DNA from: Fusibacter paucivorans
GTDB taxonomy: Bacteria; Bacillota; Clostridia; Peptostreptococcales; Acidaminobacteraceae
Assembly (NCBI RefSeq): GCF_018390735.1
Contig: NZ_JAHBCL010000020.1
Span: 30,295-94,294 of the forward strand
Direction of reading: 5' to 3'
DNA length: 64,000 nt
The notes under the pieces are model-generated. The model was not told the DNA's origin, did no database searches, and worked only from the letters and a program-made list of their open reading frames with translations. How positions within the stretch are numbered: position 1 is the first letter of the stretch; each line of letters opens with the position of its first letter. A program made the position numbers and the translations under genes. Of this stretch, positions 55,748 through 63,889 are shown one piece after another.

Positions 55748-55778
55748 TAACCAATGATTTACAATTTGAGGTGATTTA

Positions 55779-56009
55779 ATGGGCGAATTAGTAAGAGTGA
55801 TTGCAACTTCTTTGGTTGATAATCCCGAGCATGTTGAGGTTCGCGAAATTGAAGGATCCCAATCCATTATTATCGAACTGAAAGTAGCTTCTGATGACAT
55901 GGGTAAGGTGATCGGCAAACAGGGAAGAATTGCAAAAGCGATTAGAACCGTTGTAAAAGCAGCAGCTACAAAAGAAAATAAGCGTGTGGTTGTTGAAATT
56001 ATTCAATAA
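55779..56009 (+). CDS. khpA: KH-domain RNA-binding protein KhpA (YlqC)
   Basis: 76 aa, a single KH domain with the GxxG loop in VIGKQGRIAKAIRTVVKAA. It pairs with KhpB in cell-division and RNA control in other Firmicutes. GAGGTGAT precedes the ATG. It is followed by a terminator and repeats. Confidence 0.94.
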   Translation: MGELVRVIATSLVDNPEHVEVREIEGSQSIIIELKVASDDMGKVIGKQGRIAKAIRTVVKAAATKENKRVVVEIIQ

Positions 56010-56020
56010 TGACATCCTTT

Positions 56021-56047
56021 GAGCTATTTCATCGAAATAGCTCTTTT
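56021..56047 (+). terminator. terminator after khpA
   Basis: GAGCTATTTC (56021-56030), loop ATC, GAAATAGCTC (56034-56043) and TTTT. Confidence 0.8.
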
Positions 56048-56051
56048 GCTA

Positions 56052-56148
56052 TCTAAAAGAGAAGCTTTTAGGATCTGAATAGATCCTTTCGATATGGGCG
56101 TTAATGCTAGGTGTTAATGCTAGGTATTCATATAGGCATTCATAATAG
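56052..56148 (+). repeat. small hairpins and tandem repeats before rimM
   Basis: CTAAAAG/CTTTTAG and GGATC/GATCC form two short hairpins. GTTAATGCTAGGT occurs twice in tandem at 56100-56112 and 56113-56125. Two related 12-mers starting ATTCATA and ATTCATAA follow. No clear promoter is seen. Confidence 0.6.
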
Positions 56149-56157
56149 GAGACGATC

Positions 56158-56667
56158 ATGACAGAAACTTTCAGCATGGGAAAAATCGTTAATACCCATG
56201 GCGTTAAAGGCGAAATGAAAATTTATCCTTATACAGATGATCCTTTGAAAATTAAAGCACTTCAATACATCTTGATTGAAGGTGAAGGGGAGACGAAGCA
56301 TCAGGTTGCAGCAGTTCGTGAGCATAAGGGAATGCTGTTGCTGAAACTTCAAGGCTATGATGACATTGCCGAGATCATGCGGTTTATGCAGAAGGAGATA
56401 TATGTTTTCCGAAAAGATGTTGAAGCAATTGATGATGAAGACGGTCACTACATCGTCGATCTCATCGGCTGTGAAATTAAGACGACTGATGGCGAAGTCA
56501 TTGGTGTTGTCAATGATGTGCTTCAGCATACGGCTCAAGACCTTTATGAAGTCAAAGGCCATGATGGTGCACTTTTCTACATTCCGGTCGTAGATGCTTT
56601 TGTTAAAGACATTGATGTGGCAGGAAAATGTATTACCGTTCAAATGATTGAAGGATTAATGCCATGA
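56158..56667 (+). CDS. rimM: ribosome maturation factor RimM
   Basis: 169 aa. The N-terminal RimM domain (MGKIVNTHGVKGEMKIYP) is followed by a PRC-barrel at about 95-169 (YIVDLIGCEIKTTDGEVIG, FYIPVVDAFVKDID). It assists 30S assembly near S19. It overlaps trmD by 4 bases. Confidence 0.95.
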   Translation: MTETFSMGKIVNTHGVKGEMKIYPYTDDPLKIKALQYILIEGEGETKHQVAAVREHKGMLLLKLQGYDDIAEIMRFMQKEIYVFRKDVEAIDDEDGHYIVDLIGCEIKTTDGEVIGVVNDVLQHTAQDLYEVKGHDGALFYIPVVDAFVKDIDVAGKCITVQMIEGLMP

Positions 56668-57419
56668 AGTTTAGAATACTAACGCTGTTTCCCGAGCAAT
56701 TTGACAGCTTTGCACAGACGAGTATTATTGGCAATGCGGTACGTGATGGTCACATTGAGATTAGCTGTACACAAATAAGAGATTATAGTGAAAGCAAGCA
56801 CCGCAGTGTTGACGATGCGCCATTTGGCGGTGGACAAGGCATGGTGATGCAAGTACAGCCGTTAAAGGATGCAATGCACAGTGAACCGATTGGCGAAAAT
56901 GCCAAGGTGATTTACCTGTCGCCGAGAGGCAAGACGCTGACACATGATAAGGTCGTTGAATTAAGCGAACTAGCAGAACTCATCCTTGTCTGCGGGCATT
57001 ATGAAGGTGTCGATCAGCGGTTTATCGATACCTATGTCGATGAAGAAATCTCTATTGGCGACTATGTCCTAACTGGTGGTGAGTTGGCAGCCATGGTCGT
57101 TGTAGACAGTGTCAGCAGACTTATACCGGGTGTGCTGAGGGATGCAAATGCTTCGCTTGATGAATCTTTTGCCAGTGGTTTGCTCGAATACCCTCACTAT
57201 ACGCGGCCTGCAATCTATGATGAAATGGAAGTGCCCGCTGTTCTGCGCTCGGGCAATCATGCTGAAATTGAATATTGGCGACTGGTTCAGGCACTTGAAA
57301 TCACAAAGGTACGGCGGCCTGATCTGTACAATGCTTTTATGAAGCATGAGCATGATGAAAAGACGCGGCGAATGCTTAAAAAATACTTGAAAACTCAACG
57401 GGAGAATGGTATAATATGA
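56664..57419 (+). CDS. trmD: tRNA (guanine-37-N1)-methyltransferase TrmD
   Basis: 251 aa. FRILTLFPEQFDSF, DDAPFGGGQGMVMQVQPL, VCGHYEGVDQRF and the SPOUT-knot segment SIGDYVLTGGELAAMVVVDS are complete. It methylates G37 of tRNAs with GNN-type neighbours and prevents +1 frameshifts. Its 3' end contains the rplS promoter. Confidence 0.96.
   Translation: MKFRILTLFPEQFDSFAQTSIIGNAVRDGHIEISCTQIRDYSESKHRSVDDAPFGGGQGMVMQVQPLKDAMHSEPIGENAKVIYLSPRGKTLTHDKVVELSELAELILVCGHYEGVDQRFIDTYVDEEISIGDYVLTGGELAAMVVVDSVSRLIPGVLRDANASLDESFASGLLEYPHYTRPAIYDEMEVPAVLRSGNHAEIEYWRLVQALEITKVRRPDLYNAFMKHEHDEKTRRMLKKYLKTQRENGII
57387..57415 (+). promoter_or_regulatory. rplS promoter inside trmD
   Basis: TTGAAA (57387-57392), 17 bases, TATAAT (57410-57415), with a TGG extension of the -10. 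Confidence 0.85.
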
Positions 57420-57491
57420 CTTGTCTGTATTACGGATGGTCCTCTAATAGACATGCTATTAAGAACATCTATGAGGAAGGGAGGTAGTAAA
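57416..57491 (+). promoter_or_regulatory. structured rplS leader (L19 leader-like)
   Basis: TAATAG/CTATTA forms a hairpin within an outer TCCTC/GAGGA pair that reaches toward the SD (GGGAGG). The position between trmD and rplS fits an L19 autoregulatory leader, but no consensus was checked. Confidence 0.45.
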
Positions 57492-57842
57492 ATGAATCAA
57501 AATATCATTAAGGCTATCGAAAGCGAACAGCTTAAAAAAGATATCGTTAAGTTTAATGTCGGCGATACGATTAAAGTCCACTTACGCGTTATCGAAGGTA
57601 AGCGTGAGAGAATTCAGATTTTCGAAGGCGTTGTCATGAAAAGACAAAACGGCGGTATTTCTGAGACATTTACAGTTAGAAAGCTTTCTAGCGGCGTAGG
57701 TGTTGAAAAGACTTTACCATTACATTCGCCTAAAATCGATAAGATTGAAGTGGTTAGACACGGTAAAGTTAGACGTGCTCGCTTAAATTACTTAAGAGAT
57801 CGTATTGGTAAAGCGGCGAAAGTCAAAGAAAAGAGAATTTAA
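57492..57842 (+). CDS. rplS: 50S ribosomal protein L19
   Basis: 116 aa. [39 protein letters not shown] and [13 protein letters not shown] are L19 marks. GGGAGGT lies before ATG 57492; an in-frame start at 57453 is in the leader and is not used. It has its own promoter and terminator. Confidence 0.97.
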   Translation: MNQNIIKAIESEQLKKDIVKFNVGDTIKVHLRVIEGKRERIQIFEGVVMKRQNGGISETFTVRKLSSGVGVEKTLPLHSPKIDKIEVVRHGKVRRARLNYLRDRIGKAAKVKEKRI

Positions 57843-57856
57843 GTACAAATGTAAGG

Positions 57857-57878
57857 AAGGACTGAAAAGTCCTTTTTT
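57857..57878 (+). terminator. rplS terminator
   Basis: AAGGACT (57857-57863), loop GAAA, AGTCCTT (57868-57874) and a T run. Confidence 0.9.
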
Positions 57879-58020
57879 ATTTGCCCAAAAATATGGTGAG
57901 AGATGTATGCTGACTAATAAAGATCATAGAGATAAGAAGATTGCAGATACGTGCGGATGAGCGTACACCATGAGCAGTGAACGATTATTGACGACACGAG
58001 ATTGCAGAGGTGCTATATTT

Positions 58021-58049
58021 TTGAATCCCGATAGGGGATATGCTAAAAT
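58021..58049 (+). promoter_or_regulatory. rbgA-rnhB promoter with spacer dyad
   Basis: TTGAAT (58021-58026), 17 bases, TAAAAT (58044-58049), with a TGC extension. ATCCC/GGGAT (58025-58039) forms a dyad over the spacer. Confidence 0.6.
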
Positions 58050-58116
58050 AAAGCCATAGACTAATAAAGTCATCTATTAAAATAAAGCGATATTTGAGAA
58101 AAGGGAGAGCAAAATT

Positions 58117-58995
58117 ATGAGCATTAACTGGTATCCGGGACATATGAAAAAGACCCGTGAATTGATACAAGCAAATTTAAAACTTGTCGATGCAGTGGTC
58201 GAATTGCTCGATGCGCGCATACCGCTGAGTTCAAGAAATCCGCAGTTTGATGACTTGATTGGTTTGAAGAAAAGAATCATTGTTTTAAACAAAGCGGACT
58301 TAGCCGATTCTAGTAAAACGGCACAATGGATTGAATATTATCAGTCGCATAAGATTGAGGCATTACCAATTAATGCCTCAACGGGGCAGGGGATTGACAA
58401 GCTGATTGCATTAATTAAGTCGACTTGTCAGGATGAAATTATCAGGGCGGCTGAAAAGGGACGGCTGCACCGCCCGATTCGGATTATGATTATTGGGATC
58501 CCGAATGTGGGCAAGTCTAGCCTCATTAATAAACTCGCAGGCAAAAACGCAGCAAAAACGGGTAATAAACCGGGTGTCACAAAAGGAAAACAGTGGATTC
58601 GCATTAATCGCGATATTGAGCTCTTTGATACACCGGGAATTCTTTGGCCTAAAATTGAAGAAGATCTTATGGGCATCAAATTGGCCAGTACAGGCGCCAT
58701 CAAAGATGAAGTGCTGAATATAGAAGATATTGCTTTTCACTTGATCAACCTGATCCTTGAGCGCTATGCGGATTCTTTTTATATGCGATATGATTTGATG
58801 CCCGGTGATGAAACGGTTGCCTATATGGAGCAAATTGGGCGAAAGCGCGGCTGTTTGATGCGCGGCAACCAGGTTGATCTCGAAAAGGCTTCAAGGCTCA
58901 TTGTCGATGAATTTCGAAAAGGAATCATTGGTAAGATAACACTTGAAACCATGGAAACGATCCAGTCAGAAGCAGCGGATGATGCATCCTTATAA
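58117..58995 (+). CDS. rbgA: ribosome biogenesis GTPase RbgA (YlqF)
   Basis: 292 aa. INWYPGHMKKTRELI starts the protein. The GTPase is circularly permuted: LNKADLAD (G4) comes before GIPNVGKSSLINKL (G1) and DTPGILWP (G3). The C-terminal ANTAR-like RNA-binding region is at about 200-285. It is needed for late 50S assembly. AAGGGAGAG precedes the ATG. rnhB follows after 20 bases. Confidence 0.95.
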   Translation: MSINWYPGHMKKTRELIQANLKLVDAVVELLDARIPLSSRNPQFDDLIGLKKRIIVLNKADLADSSKTAQWIEYYQSHKIEALPINASTGQGIDKLIALIKSTCQDEIIRAAEKGRLHRPIRIMIIGIPNVGKSSLINKLAGKNAAKTGNKPGVTKGKQWIRINRDIELFDTPGILWPKIEEDLMGIKLASTGAIKDEVLNIEDIAFHLINLILERYADSFYMRYDLMPGDETVAYMEQIGRKRGCLMRGNQVDLEKASRLIVDEFRKGIIGKITLETMETIQSEAADDASL

Positions 58996-59015
58996 AAGTA
59001 AAAGAGGCGAAAGAA

Positions 59016-59855
59016 ATGACCGTTAAAAAAAGTGAGCAGTGGCAATCAATACGACAAGGGGAGAAGCTTCCGGTAAAACAGCTGTCTGTCCTTGTTGATA
59101 GTCTTGATGCAGATGACTTTGAAGGGCTAAGAGCCGTTTTGCAAATGGATCAGCGAAAGGCAGTGCAAAATATCATTAAGAGAAAAGACAAACAGCTGGC
59201 GGCAGCGGAACGCGAAAAAGCACGCATGGCGATGATGTTTGCCTTTGAAAGGGATTATAGCAGTCGCGGTTTTCAGTGCATTGGCGGTATTGATGAAGCG
59301 GGCAGAGGGCCGCTCTTGGGACCTGTTGTCGCAGCTGTTGCAGTCTTAAATGAAGCAAGTGACTGGTCGGGAATTGATGACTCAAAGAAACTGTCCGAAC
59401 AGCAGCGTGAAAAATTTTATGACAAAATTAAACAAGAGGCTATTTGTTATGGCATTGGCATTGCATCACATGAAGAAATTGATCAGATCAATATACTCAA
59501 TGCAACAAAGCTTGCAATGAAACGTGCGATTGAGGCGGCAGAAGAAAATGAGAATGCAACAATTGACTTTTTACTTATTGATGCCGTAAAACTTGACGAT
59601 ATACCTATTGGACAACTCAGTTTAATCAAAGGTGATCAGCGAAGTGCTTCGATTGCAGCTGCCTCCATCTTGGCAAAGGTGACGCGAGATCATATGATGC
59701 AGGCTCTTCACGATACCTATCCGGCCTATGGGATTGATCAACATAAGGGCTATGGTACAAAACAGCACTACGAAGCGTTGGATCAATATGGTCCGACACC
59801 GTATCATCGGCAGTCTTTTTTAAGTAAATGGCATGAGAAGCGTTCGAAACGGTGA
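59016..59855 (+). CDS. rnhB: ribonuclease HII
   Basis: 279 aa with an N-terminal extension of about 85 residues before the catalytic domain, as in B. subtilis RnhB. GGIDEAGRGPLLGPVVAA carries the first Asp-Glu pair. DSKKLSE, LLIDAV and KGDQRSASIAAASILAKVTR complete the site. It removes ribonucleotides from DNA. GAGGCGAA precedes the ATG. Confidence 0.95.
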   Translation: MTVKKSEQWQSIRQGEKLPVKQLSVLVDSLDADDFEGLRAVLQMDQRKAVQNIIKRKDKQLAAAEREKARMAMMFAFERDYSSRGFQCIGGIDEAGRGPLLGPVVAAVAVLNEASDWSGIDDSKKLSEQQREKFYDKIKQEAICYGIGIASHEEIDQINILNATKLAMKRAIEAAEENENATIDFLLIDAVKLDDIPIGQLSLIKGDQRSASIAAASILAKVTRDHMMQALHDTYPAYGIDQHKGYGTKQHYEALDQYGPTPYHRQSFLSKWHEKRSKR

Positions 59856-59934
59856 CGAAAGAACTTTATAAGCATTTAAAATTCTTTAAAAGCTAAGACG
59901 TCTTTTTCTATAAGCATTATGATTTGACGACAAT

Positions 59935-59976
59935 GATCACAGTCACGATCACGATCACTATCACGATCACATTGAC
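59935..59976 (+). repeat. tandem hexanucleotide GATCAC-type repeat
   Basis: Seven hexamers in a row: GATCAC, AGTCAC, GATCAC, GATCAC, TATCAC, GATCAC, ATTGAC. Four are exact. It ends 15 bases before the next start codon. Confidence 0.75.
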
Positions 59977-59991
59977 ACCTTAGGGGCTATA

Positions 59992-61644
59992 ATGAAAATT
60001 AATGGCGGCAATCAAAGACAAGTTCAGACAGTAAAACCATCACCGCAAAATGATGCGGCGCTTCAGCCGGGATCAAAAGTGAGCGGTAAGATTACAAAAG
60101 TTGATGGCAATACTGTAACCATTACCAATCAAGGTGGGGAGCGACAGCTCACTAATGCTTCAGAAATGCGCTTTCACGTTGGTGAGCATGCGAGATTTGA
60201 AGTGTTGGCAAATGAGAACGGAAAGGTTCTTGTACGGCCTGAAACACAATCTGAACAAGCTTCTCGTGAAGCGATGGTAAAATTAATTGGCGATAAAGGT
60301 CTTTTAACACTTGATGCCTTAAAAAATTTAAATATCCCTATGACGCAAACGAACTATGATCAACTTCAAAAAATGGGGATAGAGGTAAAAGTGCTTGATC
60401 AGATGCTTCAAAATGCCACTGATCATACGGGTGAGGTCCTTTTGAACACAGATATAGAATCCAGCATCAAATCGCTGATATTGACACTTGACCAAACGGA
60501 GAATTCGTCGCATCCAAACGGAATATCAGATGTCATACAACGCGATCGAAACGTTGGTTATGCTAAAATGCTGTTGTCTTACACCTCGACGATGCTGATT
60601 GAAAATCTTTCGAAAGAGTTGGGCAGTGGAACTGTTCAATCGCTATTGAAAAATGAAACGCTGTTTCAATATGATCTTGCCGGGTTAAAAGCTGATTACA
60701 ATATTGAAGAAAACAAGTTGGCAGAAGCATTTTTTAATGTTGTGAAGTCGTCGGATTCTGACGCTCAAAAAATGGTTTTAACAATGATGAAATCCCTTTT
60801 GGGGATAGACGAACAGATGTCGTACAACAAGGCTGGAGATGGTTTATCAACCGCGTCGGAAGTGGTGTCAGAAGCTGCGAAACAAGCGCCGCCTGAAGTT
60901 TTATCAGATGAAAAGACACTCATGACAACGGCAGTCAAAGCGTTGTTGTCGCAAGTGACAGAAGCGCAAAAAGCACTTTTTATAAAAAATGATTTGGCAC
61001 TTACACTTAAAAATCTCTTTGTATCCACACTACAGGATAGTGGTTTTAAATCAATCAGTGATAGTTTTGCCTTGCTTTCAAAACACATCGGGCAGCTTCC
61101 GATTGAAAACCAGCAAGCGCTGCTAACGGCAATAGGCGAAGCGGGTACAGATCAGTTATCACAGTTACTGCATTTTATTCAGACTTCAACAATGGATGAA
61201 GCTGTCAAAAATGATTTTATGCAGGAAGTCGGCTTTATCAAAGATGCGCTGGAAATTTCAACGCAATTTGGCGATCGTATTATGGTGCTCGAGATGCCGG
61301 TAACATTAGAAGAGCGGGAAACACATGTTTCGATGTATGTCAAGAAGCGCTCGGTCGATGAAGAGAATGATGATTTAACGGTGCTCGTTGCATTAAAGAC
61401 ACACCAGTTGGGTGAAGTCAGATGTTTAGTTGCAAAAAAAGGGACGCGATTCGACTTGCATTTTAAACTGGAAACCGATGAGATTCGCGATGCGATGGCG
61501 GCGGAAGGAGATCAGCTTCGACAATCGCTGACTCAAATAGGCATAAAGCAGTTTAATGTTGATTTTTCAACCATGACGACAAAGTATCCCGGTATTGAAC
61601 TTGAGCCTGCGATGAACGCATACGGCTTTGATTTGCTGGTGTAA
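59992..61644 (+). CDS. FliK/YlqG-like protein, flagellar hook-length-control related
   Basis: 550 aa. It starts with a ~90-residue beta-rich region (GSKVSGKITKVDGNTVTITN, LTNASEMRFHVGEHARFEV). A helical middle part follows at about 95-420. The C-terminal ~130 residues (MVLEMPVTLEERETHVSMYV, VLVALKTHQLGEVRCLVAKK, IGIKQFNVDFST) resemble the C-terminal domain of FliK-type proteins that sets the hook-length switch at FlhB. The gene is followed by an FlhB C-terminal-like gene, which supports the link. No other flagellar genes are in the window. The ribosome site is AGGGGC. Confidence 0.65.
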   Translation: MKINGGNQRQVQTVKPSPQNDAALQPGSKVSGKITKVDGNTVTITNQGGERQLTNASEMRFHVGEHARFEVLANENGKVLVRPETQSEQASREAMVKLIGDKGLLTLDALKNLNIPMTQTNYDQLQKMGIEVKVLDQMLQNATDHTGEVLLNTDIESSIKSLILTLDQTENSSHPNGISDVIQRDRNVGYAKMLLSYTSTMLIENLSKELGSGTVQSLLKNETLFQYDLAGLKADYNIEENKLAEAFFNVVKSSDSDAQKMVLTMMKSLLGIDEQMSYNKAGDGLSTASEVVSEAAKQAPPEVLSDEKTLMTTAVKALLSQVTEAQKALFIKNDLALTLKNLFVSTLQDSGFKSISDSFALLSKHIGQLPIENQQALLTAIGEAGTDQLSQLLHFIQTSTMDEAVKNDFMQEVGFIKDALEISTQFGDRIMVLEMPVTLEERETHVSMYVKKRSVDEENDDLTVLVALKTHQLGEVRCLVAKKGTRFDLHFKLETDEIRDAMAAEGDQLRQSLTQIGIKQFNVDFSTMTTKYPGIELEPAMNAYGFDLLV

Positions 61645-61665
61645 GACTAAATAAGGGCGTGGCAT

Positions 61666-61932
61666 ATGGATCAGAAACGAAAAATGGCGTCAGCATTAAA
61701 ATTTAATCCTGAAGAAGACGCGGCACCGCAAGTCGTTGCAAAGGGGATTGGATTGATCGCCGAAAATATCATCGAAAAGGCAAAAGCTTCAGACGTTCCG
61801 ATATACGTCGATGAGAAATTGACGAACCAATTGCACCAATTGGAAATTGGTGAACAAATTCCCTATGAGCTCTATGAAGTCGTAGCGGAAGTGCTGGTTT
61901 TTATCAGTAAAATGGACCAAAAGAAAAAATAA
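61666..61932 (+). CDS. FlhB C-terminal-domain protein (FlhB/YlqH-like)
   Basis: 88 aa. MASALKFNPEEDAAPQVVAK and the later LHQLEIGEQIPYELYEVVAE match the cytoplasmic C-terminal part of FlhB (type III secretion switch protein), starting just after the normal NPTH cleavage site. No membrane domain is present. As in B. subtilis YlqH it probably stands in for the cleaved FlhB tail. It follows the FliK-like gene by 21 bases. Confidence 0.88.
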   Translation: MDQKRKMASALKFNPEEDAAPQVVAKGIGLIAENIIEKAKASDVPIYVDEKLTNQLHQLEIGEQIPYELYEVVAEVLVFISKMDQKKK

Positions 61933-61984
61933 AAAACAATAGAAAACAACAATTGAAATTGTTGTGTGATAGGAGGTCTGTCTC

Positions 61985-62335
61985 TTGAATTACCGACAGC
62001 GTGGTGCGAAGGGTGAAACCTTGGGGATCGCCTATTTGGAAGCGTGTGGATTCGAGTTTGTGGATCGCAATATTTACATTGGCGGCGCAGAACTGGATCT
62101 TGTTATGAAAAAGGCGGATTCTTATTATTTGATTGAAGTCAAATACCGCCAGTCCTTACGATATGGCAAACCTATTGAAGCGATGACATACCAAAAGTGC
62201 CAGCATTTTAAACGAGCCTGTATTGCTTACATGCGCAGTATTGAAAATTTTAAGCATTATCATTACAGCTTTTTGGGCATTTTAAAGACTGATGACGGCT
62301 ATACATATCATTGGATTGAAGATTTTTTCAATTAA
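61985..62335 (+). CDS. yraN: YraN / UPF0102 endonuclease-like protein
   Basis: 116 aa. RQRGAKGETLGIAYLEACGF starts the family domain. GGAELDLVMKKADSYYLIEVKYRQ gives the nuclease-like D...ExK motif. The family role is unknown; a DNA or RNA repair function is assumed. TTG start; AGGAGGT lies upstream. It closes the housekeeping run, often found near rnhB. Confidence 0.92.
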   Translation: MNYRQRGAKGETLGIAYLEACGFEFVDRNIYIGGAELDLVMKKADSYYLIEVKYRQSLRYGKPIEAMTYQKCQHFKRACIAYMRSIENFKHYHYSFLGILKTDDGYTYHWIEDFFN

Positions 62336-62470
62336 CTGCTTAAGGAAATTGAATAATCATTAAAGATATCTCTTCACAAAACAAGTTGAATTTCCATCTT
62401 TTGAAGGCTACAGGCTGTGGTAAAGCATTAAAAATTGTATGATGCAGTTGCCTCGTTGTATTTGGTAGGG

Positions 62471-62485
62471 ATTATTCAGAATAAT
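62471..62485. promoter_or_regulatory. 15-bp perfect dyad before the TetR gene
   Basis: ATTATTC, one base, GAATAAT. It lies 4 bases before the SD (GGGAGG) of the regulator. It is a candidate site for autorepression. Confidence 0.5.
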
Positions 62486-62499
62486 TATCGGGAGGAATC

Positions 62500-63081
62500 G
62501 TGGAACGAAAATTGAAAGAATCAGAGTATACTATTCGTCAACTTCAAAGTGCCATGATACAGCTGCTCAATGAAAAAGAATATGAAAAAATAACCATTTC
62601 TGAACTGGTAAACTGCGTCAAGATGAACCGAACGACATTCTATTTGTTTTACAGTTCAAAAGAGGCATTGGTGCAAGATATCTGTGACATTTTTTTTACG
62701 GAACATTTTCGAAAATTTGCAAGGGCTAATCTTACACACGATGAGGTTTACAAAGAAAAAGTATTTCTTGAAACAAGCCGTGAATTGTTGGCACAAAAAA
62801 AGGCGATCAGGCGTCTAATGGCGATTAGAACGGAACGATTCGATGGCTATTCACAAATGGAAACCGCATTGGAACAAATGATTATGAATCTTTTTTTAGA
62901 AAATAACATCAGGATTAAGAATAGCGGGCCGCTTGATCTATTTGCAAAATTGTATGCCGCTTATATTATGGCATCGGTAAAATGGTTTGTAGAAGAAGGA
63001 GAACATTACGAAATCAATACGCTTTTTGAAATGGTAAAAGCTTATAAGCGGCATGGTATGTATGTATTGTTGGAAACATAA
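62500..63081 (+). CDS. TetR/AcrR-family regulator
   Basis: 193 aa. The HTH lies at about 10-55 (TIRQLQSAMIQLLNEKEYEK, ITISELVNCVKMNRTTFYLF, YSSKEALVQDI). The C-terminal region is divergent, with a small aromatic-rich core (KWFVEEGEHYEI). The GTG start is set by GGGAGG. It is 90 bases upstream of a membrane-protein gene on the same strand, its likely target. Confidence 0.85.
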   Translation: MERKLKESEYTIRQLQSAMIQLLNEKEYEKITISELVNCVKMNRTTFYLFYSSKEALVQDICDIFFTEHFRKFARANLTHDEVYKEKVFLETSRELLAQKKAIRRLMAIRTERFDGYSQMETALEQMIMNLFLENNIRIKNSGPLDLFAKLYAAYIMASVKWFVEEGEHYEINTLFEMVKAYKRHGMYVLLET

Positions 63082-63171
63082 ATCAGTCGACAGAATACGT
63101 CAGTTTGTCTTTCGCTGATCTTGTACATCGTTTATACTGGCCTCATGAATAAAAAAATGAGGAGTATAAAA

Positions 63172-63786
63172 ATGGACAAAAAAAGAGTTGCAATTGTACT
63201 TAATGTAATGGTGATCGGTTTGGAAATATTGGGTTTCAGCCATAGTATATCAGACAGGGGACTCGGTATTTTTGCCTATTATACGCAAATCTCAAATTTG
63301 ATAACATTATTTTCTTGTGTGCTGTTCGTGTTGGTCAGTCATAAAAATGAATCGTCTAAAAACCGTATACTGCGCTATCTAAGCTCGTGTTTGTTGACAA
63401 TGACGGCGCTGATGACAACTTTTGTATTGATTCCACTCGGTGGAAGCGTTCACGGACTGCTATTTTCAGGCAATGGCTTATACCATCATCTGCTTTGCCC
63501 GATCGTCTCAGTTGCTTCCTATTTGTTCTTTGAAACACACTATACCTCGAAATGGGCTGTTCTCGTTCCGAATGCAGTAACGGCTGTTTACGGCATTATT
63601 CTTATTGCAATGAATGTACAAAAAAAATACGATGGTCCGTACCCGTTTTTTCGCTATTATGAGCAAGGGACGATTAAAACGATTATGTGGATGGTTGTAT
63701 TGGTGATTTGCATTACAGTATTCTCAACACTTATACGAGCTGTTAGCATATGGTGGGATCGACGCGATCTCAGTCAGAGCGCATAG
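63172..63786 (+). CDS. Pr6Pr-like six-TM membrane protein
   Basis: 204 aa with about six TM segments. Marks include GLGIFAYYTQISNLITLFSC, HGLLFSGNGLYHHLLCPIVS and GPYPFFRYYEQG, which fit the Pr6Pr/YwaF-like group (possible FAR-17a/AIG1-type). The role is unknown; an integral-membrane hydrolase or sensor has been suggested for related families. ATG 63172 is set by GAGGAG upstream. An in-frame start at 63121 lacks a site. Confidence 0.7.
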   Translation: MDKKRVAIVLNVMVIGLEILGFSHSISDRGLGIFAYYTQISNLITLFSCVLFVLVSHKNESSKNRILRYLSSCLLTMTALMTTFVLIPLGGSVHGLLFSGNGLYHHLLCPIVSVASYLFFETHYTSKWAVLVPNAVTAVYGIILIAMNVQKKYDGPYPFFRYYEQGTIKTIMWMVVLVICITVFSTLIRAVSIWWDRRDLSQSA

Positions 63787-63850
63787 TTTAAGTTCGTTGA
63801 CGTAATTTGGATGTTATTATAAATTGCCGCAAGGTGAAATCATTTATTGG

Positions 63851-63884
63851 CGACAGTCTTTTGGTGAAAGATTGTCGTCTTTTT
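63851..63884 (+). terminator. terminator before the group II intron
   Basis: CGACAGTCTTT (63851-63861), loop TGGTG-like, AAAGATTGTCG (63867-63877) with one G-T wobble, then T-rich sequence to 63884. Confidence 0.8.
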
Positions 63885-63889
63885 ATGGT

